The notes under the pieces are model-generated. The model ran no database searches. It had not been told where the DNA came from and saw nothing but the letters and a program-made list of their open reading frames with translations. Source: SAR92 clade bacterium (GTDB lineage Bacteria > Pseudomonadota > Gammaproteobacteria > Pseudomonadales > Porticoccaceae). From it: a DNA stretch of 64,000 bases. Positions 29,051 through 37,900 of this stretch are shown piece after piece. The stretch spans positions 84,326-148,325 of the forward strand of contig SHBP01000005.1 in NCBI GenBank assembly GCA_004211905.1, read 5' to 3'. The stretch's first letter is position 1; every line of letters begins with the position of its first letter. A program made the position numbers and the translations under genes.

Positions 29051-29893
29051 TTAAAGGCTCTTTTCAGCCGCTATTACCGATTGTTGTATTAAGGTGTTAA
29101 TGGTCATTGGACCAACGCCACCAGGTACTGGTGTATAGGCTGCAACGCGATCTACCAGAGGACCTAGCTCAATGTCGCCCACCCCGCCTGGGTGATATCC
29201 CGCATCAATAACAACTGCACCATCTTTAATCCACTCAGCTTGAATGAATTCAGGTCGACCAACGGCTCCCACAATAACATCTGCCTGTTTGATTAGATCA
29301 GGCAAATTTTGTGTTCGAGAGTGGCAAATGGTAACGGTTGCATGACCATTCAAGAGCATCAGGGACATTGGCTTACCAAGAATTGGGCTTCTACCCACTA
29401 CCACAGCATGCTTTCCGATAAGATCAATATCATAGGCTTCAAGAATTCTCATAATCCCCTGAGGCGTTGCTGAGCCATAGGCTTCTTCGTCCATCGCCAT
29501 TCGACCAAACCCATGGCAGGTTACGCCATCGACGTCCTTGGCAATATCAATTTGATCAAAACAAGCACGCTCGTCAATCTGCGATGGAACTGGGTGCTGC
29601 AGCAGAATCCCATGACAGTTAGGGTTGATATTGAGTTCGTCGATTTTCGCTAGTAGCTCTCTGGTTGAGGTAGTTGAAGGCATTTCTACCGCTATTGATT
29701 CCATGCCGATACGTTTGCAAGCATTCTGTTTCATCTTTACGTAGGTAGCAGACGCCGGATCAGCACCAACTAAGATGGTTGCGAGAATCGGCGCTTGACC
29801 GTTATTTTGTTCTTTAATCGCCGCCACACGCTGTGTGAGATCAGCTTCTGACTCTAAGGAGAGCGCTTTACCATCAAGGATGAGAGCAGACAT
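29051..29893 (-). CDS. folD: Methylenetetrahydrofolate dehydrogenase / cyclohydrolase
   Basis: FolD interconverts 5,10-methylene- and 10-formyl-tetrahydrofolate with NADP. The 280-residue protein has the catalytic [14 protein letters not shown] segment, [25 protein letters not shown], the NADP site [13 protein letters not shown] and the C-terminal [12 protein letters not shown]. It appears to be transcribed alone. Confidence 0.96.
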   Translation of the reverse strand: MSALILDGKALSLESEADLTQRVAAIKEQNNGQAPILATILVGADPASATYVKMKQNACKRIGMESIAVEMPSTTSTRELLAKIDELNINPNCHGILLQHPVPSQIDERACFDQIDIAKDVDGVTCHGFGRMAMDEEAYGSATPQGIMRILEAYDIDLIGKHAVVVGRSPILGKPMSLMLLNGHATVTICHSRTQNLPDLIKQADVIVGAVGRPEFIQAEWIKDGAVVIDAGYHPGGVGDIELGPLVDRVAAYTPVPGGVGPMTINTLIQQSVIAAEKSL

Positions 29894-30088
29894 TTTAGTT
29901 CCTTTTTCAGGGGTTTCATTTTTAGGTGCACAAAATAGTCAAGCCACGACCAGAACGCAACCTTTTTTATAGGCTAGGAGGTGATATAAGTAACCATTGG
30001 TCGGATGCTGATAAATATCTCTTGTCACGGTTTTGTGTTCATATAATTTTACTGCCCCAAACTGCCACACTAGCAGGCCATACCTAAA

Positions 30089-30104
30089 GATCTACATGTA
30101 GATC
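30089..30104. promoter_or_regulatory. 16-bp perfect palindrome upstream of the XdhC-family gene
   Basis: GATCTACATGTAGATC is a perfect palindrome 48 bases before the start at 30153. It is flanked by TACCTAA (30081-30087) and an 11-base palindrome TACCTTAGGTA (30131-30141). The symmetry and position suggest an operator for a dimeric regulator controlling the XdhC/MocA pair. The regulator is not identified. Confidence 0.5.
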
Positions 30105-30152
30105 ATTGTGTCTCTGTGGTAGACTTGGTGTACCTTAGGTAGAGACGTTTTC

Positions 30153-31211
30153 ATGGCCATCACAACTAATAGCACTAGCCATTTACAACACCTTTTAGCG
30201 AGCTGGTATCCGCAAAAAGACGACTGTTTGTGGGTACTTGGCACTGTCTATAAAACTGAAGGTCCATGCTACCGCAAGCCTGGAGCAATGATGCTTTTCA
30301 ATAGCATAGGGCAGCAGTTTGGACTATTAAGTGGAGGTTGCTTAGAGGCAAACATTCAACAGCGAGCTGCTCAGGTCATGAGTACGCAGAAGTCTATTAC
30401 CCTATGCTACGACGGAGCCGATGAGGATGATATTTCATTTCAGCTCGGTATTGGTTGTGGAGGCATTGTTCACATTATTCTGCAAGCTGTGTTACCTGAA
30501 AATAACTATTTGGATCTAGTCACAGTCTACGAAAGTTTAGTGAGCCGAAATCAGGGTTATTATTGGCAGTCAATAGAGAATGGCGAAGAGGCACATGCCT
30601 CTTGGAAAAGTGTTGAGGCCCACCAACAGCTGTTAACCGATGATGGTCTTGCAGGTTCGGATTCGCGAGCGTGGTTAATGGATAGCCATGATAAAAACTG
30701 GCTTGTAAGCTATCAAACGCCAGCTCCACATGTACTAGTGGTAGGTGGTGGGGTTGATGCTAGGCCTCTAGTTGAGATGGCGAAGGTAATGGGCTGGATG
30801 GTTACCCTATGGGACTCACGGCCGGCTAACGCGCGACGCGAATTTTTCTCAACGGCTGATCAAATCATACGTTGCCCTGCTGAAGAAATTCACGACCAGG
30901 CGGACGTACAGTCAGTGGACGCGGCAATTATTATGAGCCACAACATAATTATGGATGCTCAAGCTTTAAGTAGCATGCAGTCATTGGACCTTGGCTATAT
31001 TGGTCTTTTAGGGCCGATTCATCGTCGTGCTGAGGTGCTGGAGAAGGCCGGATTGACAGAAGATACCCTAAGAACCCATGTGTCTGGACCCGCAGGCATT
31101 AATATTCAAGGTGAGTTTCCTGAAGAGATAGCATTGTCAATTCTTACAGAATGCCACATGGTGCTCTATAAACGACGAGAATTAGATTGCGCTAAAGCTT
31201 CCAAATGTTAA
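30153..31211 (+). CDS. XdhC/CoxI-family molybdenum cofactor chaperone-like protein
   Basis: XdhC-family proteins bind molybdenum cofactor, protect or help sulfurate it, and insert it into xanthine-oxidase-family molybdohydroxylases. The 352-residue protein has the N-terminal XdhC_CoxI domain (VLGTVYKTEGPCYRKPGAMM, then LLSGGCLEANI, then LGIGCGG) and a C-terminal Rossmann domain beginning VLVVGGGVDARPLVE near residue 193. No molybdohydroxylase is in the window, so the client enzyme is encoded elsewhere. The next gene overlaps it by 7 bases. Confidence 0.88.
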   Translation: MAITTNSTSHLQHLLASWYPQKDDCLWVLGTVYKTEGPCYRKPGAMMLFNSIGQQFGLLSGGCLEANIQQRAAQVMSTQKSITLCYDGADEDDISFQLGIGCGGIVHIILQAVLPENNYLDLVTVYESLVSRNQGYYWQSIENGEEAHASWKSVEAHQQLLTDDGLAGSDSRAWLMDSHDKNWLVSYQTPAPHVLVVGGGVDARPLVEMAKVMGWMVTLWDSRPANARREFFSTADQIIRCPAEEIHDQADVQSVDAAIIMSHNIIMDAQALSSMQSLDLGYIGLLGPIHRRAEVLEKAGLTEDTLRTHVSGPAGINIQGEFPEEIALSILTECHMVLYKRRELDCAKASKC

Positions 31212-31786
31212 AAAAAGCTATTCTTATTTTGGCTGCTGGCGCGGCCTCAAGATTTGGGTCTCCGAAGCAACTGGCTAGGATTAGATCAAAGACTCTTATT
31301 CAGCGAACTTATGACTGTGCTACACAGCTTTTTCCTGATGATACTTTTGTGGTACTTGGTGCACATCGTGATGCAATCTTAGAAGAGCTCACCGTCGCCA
31401 ATAGTATCCCTCAGTCAAGGATTCTCTATAACCGAAATTGGGCCTTAGGTATCGGTGAGTCAATTAATTTTGGAATTCAGGTCTTGGAGAGTCAATACGA
31501 TGAGATCATGATTATTTTGGCAGACCAGGTACAGATCACTCCTAGAGATATTCAGACCCTTGTAGATTCATGTGTTGAAGATGCCATAATCTGTGCGGAT
31601 TACAACGGAGGTAGGGGTGTACCTGCTATTTTTCCAAGAAGGTACTTTGAGCACCTGACTGGACTATCGGGAGATACAGGAGCCAAAGCTTTGTTGCAGC
31701 GCGAAGATATTAAGATAATAGCCGTACCAATGCCCAATGCGGCAATTGACGTTGATTATCCAGATGACTTAGTAAATATCGAATAA
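31205..31786 (+). CDS. MocA/MobA-like nucleotidyltransferase
   Basis: The 193-residue protein is of the molybdopterin nucleotidyltransferase type (MocA makes the cytidine dinucleotide form of the cofactor). It has the signature LAAGAASRFGSPKQL near the N-terminus, MIILADQVQIT with the metal-binding Asp region, and a GVPAIFPRRYFEHL segment. The 7-base overlap with the XdhC-family gene shows a tight operon and supports a cofactor role for xanthine-dehydrogenase-like or other molybdohydroxylases. CTP versus GTP preference is inferred from the neighbourhood only. Confidence 0.85.
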   Translation: MLKKAILILAAGAASRFGSPKQLARIRSKTLIQRTYDCATQLFPDDTFVVLGAHRDAILEELTVANSIPQSRILYNRNWALGIGESINFGIQVLESQYDEIMIILADQVQITPRDIQTLVDSCVEDAIICADYNGGRGVPAIFPRRYFEHLTGLSGDTGAKALLQREDIKIIAVPMPNAAIDVDYPDDLVNIE

Positions 31787-31801
31787 ATCGCTGTACTAAA
31801 A

Positions 31802-33028
31802 TCAGATAATATCGGCCAATGCATCAATCAGGCGCCTGACCTCCTCTTTGCTGGTGTAATGGACAAACGACAGCCTCACAACTCCTTGCTCAGGGGGTAT
31901 ACCAAGTGCTTCCATAAGGCGGTAGGCATAGCAATTTCCATTGGCGATTCCGATGCGCTGTTTTGCTAGCTTCTCAGCAATAATCTCTGGATCAACGCCA
32001 TCGACAGTAAAGGAAACCGTTGGTGCTCTATTATCAGTTGTGGATTTACCGATTAAATTAATGCCTTTGCGTTGCTTTAAAAAGTCTAGCAGCGGTTCTA
32101 AGTTCTCTGTTTCAGCACGATGTAGGAGAGCCCCCACGCGAGTGGTTTTAGATGAATCAGCTTTAGCGTCAAAATGGTGGGCATCTATTGCCTCAAAGTA
32201 ATCAATCACACCATTGACTGAGGCAATCTGGGCATGATCCGGTCCTGCAGGCGTAAATCGGCTCGTAGCGTGATCTACATTGAAAAAATGGCCTTGGTTA
32301 GGCAGTAATTCGTTGACTGCTTGGCGCATTACCATGACCCCAAGGTGCGGACCATAGACTTTATAAAGCGAGAAAAAATAGATGTCAGCGCCTAACTCGT
32401 CGACATCGGGTAGCCCATGACCCGCATAAGAAACCCCGTCAACAAATGCAAGCGCACCGGCAGCATGGATTTTATCCGTCCACTCACGCACTGGGTTAAT
32501 ACTGCCTACAATATTAGAGCAATGCGTAAAAGCGACAATGCGGGTGTTTTCATTCAGTAATGCATCTAGCCTTTCGATTTCAAGTTCAGCAGTTTCGGGG
32601 TTAATTTGCCATTCTCTGATGACAATACCCTGTGCCTCCAGTTTTCTCCAAACACCAATGTTGGCCTCGTGGTCTTGATTGGTAACAATGATTTCATCGC
32701 CGGCGTTTAGGTGATCTCGCAGTGCTTGTGCGACAACATAGCTGTTTTGTGAGGTAGAGGCACTGAAGTGTACCTCCTCAGCATCAACATTGAGCCAAGA
32801 CGCCATGCGCTCACGTCCTCGGGTCATTTCCATACCCGCACCATGGGAGGGCTCAAAACCATAATAGGGTTGAACTTTAGTTGCCGAGTAGTAGTGATGT
32901 AGAGCATTTATCATCTGAACACAGGCGTAGGAGCCTCCAGCATTCTCAAAATGCGAAAAGCCTTCAAGCGTGGGTTCGCTAAACGCTGGGAATTGATTTC
33001 TAACAAACTCTATATCTAATGTGGTCAT
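31802..33028 (-). CDS. Class V aminotransferase, cysteine-desulfurase-like
   Basis: The 408-residue PLP enzyme belongs to the class V group close to the cysteine-desulfurase-like TIGR01976 proteins. It has FENAGGSYACVQ near residue 27, STSQNSYVVAQAL, FVDGVSYAGHGLPDVD, and a PLP lysine at Lys223 in FFSLYKVYGPHLG. A possible reactive Cys366 lies in NGNCYAYRL. It could supply sulfur or act as a lyase on an unknown substrate. It lies convergent to the XdhC/MocA pair (15-base gap) and divergent from an MFS transporter. Confidence 0.82.
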   Translation of the reverse strand: MTTLDIEFVRNQFPAFSEPTLEGFSHFENAGGSYACVQMINALHHYYSATKVQPYYGFEPSHGAGMEMTRGRERMASWLNVDAEEVHFSASTSQNSYVVAQALRDHLNAGDEIIVTNQDHEANIGVWRKLEAQGIVIREWQINPETAELEIERLDALLNENTRIVAFTHCSNIVGSINPVREWTDKIHAAGALAFVDGVSYAGHGLPDVDELGADIYFFSLYKVYGPHLGVMVMRQAVNELLPNQGHFFNVDHATSRFTPAGPDHAQIASVNGVIDYFEAIDAHHFDAKADSSKTTRVGALLHRAETENLEPLLDFLKQRKGINLIGKSTTDNRAPTVSFTVDGVDPEIIAEKLAKQRIGIANGNCYAYRLMEALGIPPEQGVVRLSFVHYTSKEEVRRLIDALADII

Positions 33029-33153
33029 AAATTGTCTCTTTAGTTATGCTTAATGCATAGTCTCATTCCATTTGTGCATTGGCAACCTCAGGCTGTTCAG
33101 AGTTTGATTAGACAAGTTATTCAGCTATGATTGCGGGAAAAAGGAATAATGAT

Positions 33154-34464
33154 ATGCAGGAATCTCAACCCAATAATATCCGAAAAGTTGCACTCACCTC
33201 ATTAGCTGGTACTAGTATCGAATGGTATGATTTTTTCCTTTACGGTACCGCCGCCGCTATCATTTTTCCTAAGGCTTTCTTTCCTGCAGATATGCCAGCA
33301 ATGGTCGCGCTTATCGCTTCGTTTAGCACTTTTGCGGTAGGTTTCTTAGCTCGGCCGTTAGGTGGAATTGTTTTTGGTCACTTTGGCGATCGTGTTGGGC
33401 GCAAACAAACCTTAGTCATTGCCTTGATGATAATGGGTGCCTCAACTACCTTAATTGGGCTACTTCCCACCTATGAAACCATTGGTTATTTAGCCCCTCT
33501 CATACTGGTGTTTCTGCGTTTCGTCCAGGGGTTAGCTATTGGCGGGCAGTGGGGTGGTGCGATGCTTCTGGTGACCGAAAGCGCACCTCCTGAAAAACGC
33601 GGTTGGTATGGGGCCTACGCCCAAGCGGGAGCGCCTATTGGTGTCATTCTTGCTAATTTGGCCTTTCTTGGCGTAAGTGGTGGGTTGAGCGAAGAAGCCT
33701 TTATGGATTGGGGTTGGCGGATCCCTTTCATTGCCAGTATTCTATTGATTCTAGTTAGCTTGTATGTCCAATTAAATCTTGAAGATACAGAGGCATTTAA
33801 AAAATTAGCAGCTAGCCAAGATAAAGATTCGAGCCCAGATAAAGTGGTAGAGAGATCACCGATTATTGAGGTGCTATCGCGCCATCCTGGTCGAATCTTT
33901 CTTGCTGCAGGGGCGTTTCTTTCCATTCAGGTGACTTTCTATATCTTAATAGCTTTTATTATGGCCTATGGTGTCAACTCACCCTCAGTCATGCTTTCTC
34001 GAGACACGATGCTCGCCTCGGTACTTATTGCGGCTCTTATTATGGTTCCCGCCCAGTTTTGGGCCGCCGGATTGTCAGATAGAGTAGGGCGCAAACGCGT
34101 CTATCTTTGGGGTGCAACTCTATCAGGTATCTGGGCCTTTGCTTTGTTTCCATTGGTTGATACTGGTAATGTCTACATTGTTACGGGGGCGATTAGTCTT
34201 GGGCTTATTTTTATCGGTCTACAATATGGTCCTCAGGCTGCATTTTTTACTGAACTGTTTACTACCGAAGTCCGTTACTCAGGAGCATCCTTGGGGTATC
34301 AAATAGGCGCCATTCTCGGAGGAGCACTTGCTCCTACCATCGCTGTAATGCTGTGGAACACCTATGGCATCATTTACGTTTCGGTCTATATGGCGCTAGC
34401 AGCGCTGGCGACGATTATTTGCGTTTCATTACTCTCAGAAACATCTGGTAGTAATTTAGAGTAA
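33154..34464 (+). CDS. MFS transporter, metabolite:H+ symporter type
   Basis: The protein has 436 residues from ATG 33154, which follows an AAGGA at 33141-33145; a further-upstream ATG at 33127 lacks such a site. Twelve hydrophobic segments and signatures of the MHS subfamily (ProP, KgtP, ShiA relatives) are present: SLAGTSIEWYDFFLYGTAAA, FGHFGDRVGRKQTLV and a second DRVGRKR loop. Typical substrates are carboxylates, betaines or proline; the substrate here is unknown. It is divergent from the cysteine-desulfurase-like gene. Confidence 0.9.
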   Translation: MQESQPNNIRKVALTSLAGTSIEWYDFFLYGTAAAIIFPKAFFPADMPAMVALIASFSTFAVGFLARPLGGIVFGHFGDRVGRKQTLVIALMIMGASTTLIGLLPTYETIGYLAPLILVFLRFVQGLAIGGQWGGAMLLVTESAPPEKRGWYGAYAQAGAPIGVILANLAFLGVSGGLSEEAFMDWGWRIPFIASILLILVSLYVQLNLEDTEAFKKLAASQDKDSSPDKVVERSPIIEVLSRHPGRIFLAAGAFLSIQVTFYILIAFIMAYGVNSPSVMLSRDTMLASVLIAALIMVPAQFWAAGLSDRVGRKRVYLWGATLSGIWAFALFPLVDTGNVYIVTGAISLGLIFIGLQYGPQAAFFTELFTTEVRYSGASLGYQIGAILGGALAPTIAVMLWNTYGIIYVSVYMALAALATIICVSLLSETSGSNLE

Positions 34465-34504
34465 GCAATTAAAGGAGGCTTACGCATCTAGCCTTATGGT
34501 TTGG

Positions 34505-34723
34505 TTACTGCGGAGAAGATTTGTCTTGTTGCGCTTCATATTGCCTTAGAAGGGCTTTTCCAGAACTCGCAATAATGACTGCAACCACAAAAGGAGCCCA
34601 GCTCTCCCCGTAAAACGAGGCTTGGAAAAATAAGACGACGCCCACAAACGACCCAATTATCCACATTGAGCCAAACACACTATCTGCAGATTTAATATTC
34701 ATTAATTTTGTCACTATTTTCAT
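34505..34723 (-). CDS. Small membrane protein of unknown function
   Basis: From ATG 34723 the protein has 72 residues with two hydrophobic segments (about 18-34 and 42-55) and a charged C-terminal tail RQYEAQQDKSSPQ. A purine-rich AGGA lies about 8 bases before this ATG; a start 36 bases upstream is possible but has no such site. No family was recognised. It is convergent with the MFS gene. Confidence 0.55.
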   Translation of the reverse strand: MKIVTKLMNIKSADSVFGSMWIIGSFVGVVLFFQASFYGESWAPFVVAVIIASSGKALLRQYEAQQDKSSPQ

Positions 34724-34800
34724 ATCTTTATCCTCTGCATCGTTTCGTCTGTTTAACACTGCATGATGCCAACCATTAAATCAGAAATGGGTAGAAGCGC

Positions 34801-34836
34801 AACCTGAGCTGAGATTATCCCGGATATCCTCAGGTT
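34801..34836. repeat. Inverted repeat AACCTGAG / CTCAGGTT
   Basis: Perfect 8-base arms (34801-34808 and 34829-34836) enclose 20 bases that contain GGATATCC. It sits in the gap between the small membrane protein gene and the large secreted-protein gene. It lacks a T-run, so it is more likely a protein site or chance than a terminator. Confidence 0.3.
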
Positions 34837-34994
34837 AGGTTTGATACGGAGAGAGCGTGCAGTTATAACAGGTGCGTAGTGGCAGACTAGAGAGGCTTCT
34901 TGATTAAGCGCATATACTGATCATGATCTACACTATATCCATAAACCACTTGTTGCGCGGAAAACACGAAATCATTTAAATGAATGGTGAAACC

Positions 34995-37900
34995 ATGAAA
35001 AGGATCATACTTACATCACTTATCCTATTTTTGACTACGGGTATGGTTTGGGCAACTGTCACACCATCTCCCTCAGATAGTCGAACTGTGTTTGGACCTC
35101 GACCCCTGTTCGCCGCAGGTGGCGCAACAAAAGTCATCGTCGACGATTTTGGCTACATCGACTACACGCTGACTGATCAAACTCGCTCAATAATCCAGAA
35201 CAGTATATCCGACTGGAAAAGCCAGGGAATTCATTATGGAGCTTATTATGGATTGGGCGGCTCAGAAACGAGTGCGGCAACCGATCCTGCAATACTGGAC
35301 GTCGCCGGCGCAGTAAATCTTGATGGAACGCTCGAGAGTAATTTTTCATTCACTCGGCAAGGGCAACTCGATTATCTACTCGCCTCAGGAAAACTCGCCA
35401 TCGATCTCGGAACGAGCTATGTGTTCATGGATGGTGGATCACCGAATCTAAGTAATCCGTCTTTCGATTCCGAAACATTAAGCGCGTTCAACTCCTACTT
35501 AGGAGAGACCTACACATCTGCCGAACTATTGTCTCTCGGCATATCTGAACTGACCAGCTTCGATTATGGCCAGCATTTGCGAGATGCAGGTTATACCGAC
35601 TCTGACAGCATATACAACTCTCCTCCAAGCGATGACCTCTATAATGCGTGGCTTAAACACATGCGCGAAGTTGAGCGTACTTTTTTTACGCAATGGACTA
35701 GCCAACTTCGGGAGTACGGTTCTGAAAATTACGATAGAACGATTTATCTTGGTGCGAATAGATCCACGGGCTCTCGTCAATGGGCCAATATCGATTTATT
35801 TGATTATGGGATAGCCGAAACATTCCTGGATGCACTCGGATGGCCCTATCGAAATTTAGTCCCCGTATACAAAACTATTGATAATTTTGATAAGCGATTC
35901 TGGTCTTGGAACTTTCCTTCGAATACTAATTTTGAATCGGGAGATGCTAATGCACTTGGTTTCGGCATGCCTCTGGGTGCTGATGAGGCCGAAAAATTGT
36001 TTTTTGCAGAAACATTCAGCGCCGGGGCTCTCGTACAAAACGGCATAAATTGGGTTGATTTTCATCGAAATGATAAACGAATCGATTCGATACGTTCATT
36101 TCTCCAGTTCCCGACACGAAACTCGTCCTTGTTCAATTTGAATACGTATGGCCAATTTGGAATTTTATTAAGTGAAATAGGCGAGGTCGAAGATGTAGGA
36201 TCTACGAATCCGTCTTTTAACGGCGCATCTTATCTGCTGTCCGACCTACAATGGATGTACGACGTTTTGTTCGCCGCGCATCCTGATCGAAGAGATGGTT
36301 CTGATTTACTGACGTTAGCGAAACTGCAGAAGTACGACGCCGTCGTATTACCAAACTCCCGCTATCTATCAGACAGCCAAATAGAAATGCTAACGGCGTA
36401 TGTGAGCGCGGGAGGCACCCTAATAGGATTCGGCAGAGTCGGTGACCAGGATGACAGCGGAGTGCCGAGAGGGCCGACACGCAGTTTTGATGATTACTTT
36501 GAACAAAACTTAATTAGCGAACTGGGGGCCGGAAAAATCATTGCATTTTCAACGGACATAGGCAAGTCCTACTACGATAATGCGGCAAACGAAACGACAA
36601 AAACAAGTCTACGAGATTCGTTCACAAATATCGTCGATAGCCAGGTCAGTCCAGACCTCTCTCTAACCTATACCGGTTCAGGTAGTGGTCCTGGAGAATC
36701 ACCAGATGTTTTTGTAAACCGATTCAAGTCCGACGACGGGTCGTGGATTGTACACCTCGTCAACCGCAACATGGAAACAGATGAGAGTGGATCATCAGCG
36801 CAGAAGATCTCCGACCTAGTAAGCACAGAAATTACGACGCTCCTTCCTTCGGGGTATGACGACGGTAGCGCTGTCGTTTCATTTATCGACGCAGACGCTT
36901 CAGAAGTAACAACACTTTCATACGAGGTTAACGGATCAAACATTGTTTTCAATCTGCCGGATTTTTCACTATGGTCAGTCGTACAAATCGGATCAGCAAT
37001 GAATTCATCAACATCCATAGACGATTTGCCGCATTCAACGCCAGGAACCGAGGGTCAGACACGAACGGATGACAGAGACGAGGATGGGGAAATACGCTAT
37101 GTCTATTGGTATTGGAAAGGCGGCAACCACGGAACAGTCCCATTTGATGTTCCATTCGTGGCAACCGATGATCTTGGATTAAAGTCGATCAGTCTTTATT
37201 ACCGATTTAGTGCGGATCGAACCGAATGGAGCGACTGGACACTTATCGACTCAACCGAAATTTCTGGAAAAGTGGCCAGCGGTAATTTTTCTTTCGATGC
37301 ACCTGATGGGGAGGGCCACTACGAGTTTTCTAGCGAAGCTACAGATTCATCAGATCAGGTGGAGGTTGTTACGCCTTGGAATGAACAAGCATTCGGAGTT
37401 GATCAGACCGCTCCAATTCCACCTGAATCTATATCATCGAACGGTGGTCAGCAAAACGGTTTTTGGACCACCGATCTATCCGATCTAAACTTTAGTTGGA
37501 GCTCATCAAGTGACAATTTGTCTGGCGTAAATCAGTATCAGGTAAGTATTACAGGCGTTAATGGATCGGCCATCGTTCTTGAAAATATAATGTCTGGAGA
37601 AACATGGACTCCTAACACCAGTGATTTGGTGTCTGGAAACACATACAAATTTAGGTTACGAGTTTCAGATAACGGGGGAAACTGGAATAGCGGGCATGAC
37701 GTATTCGATCTTCTTTATGGTGAATCTCCAGTGGCAGATGTGATTAATCCTGCCGTAGCTGCGAGCGATAGTAAGCTCACAATTTCTTGGGTAAATCCTG
37801 ATGACTCAAATTATGTTGGAGCAAGAGTGGATGTCAGACCGACGGATGAACCCTATGCTTCTTGGATACAATCTGGAGTTGTGGGTAAGGATCAGCAAGG

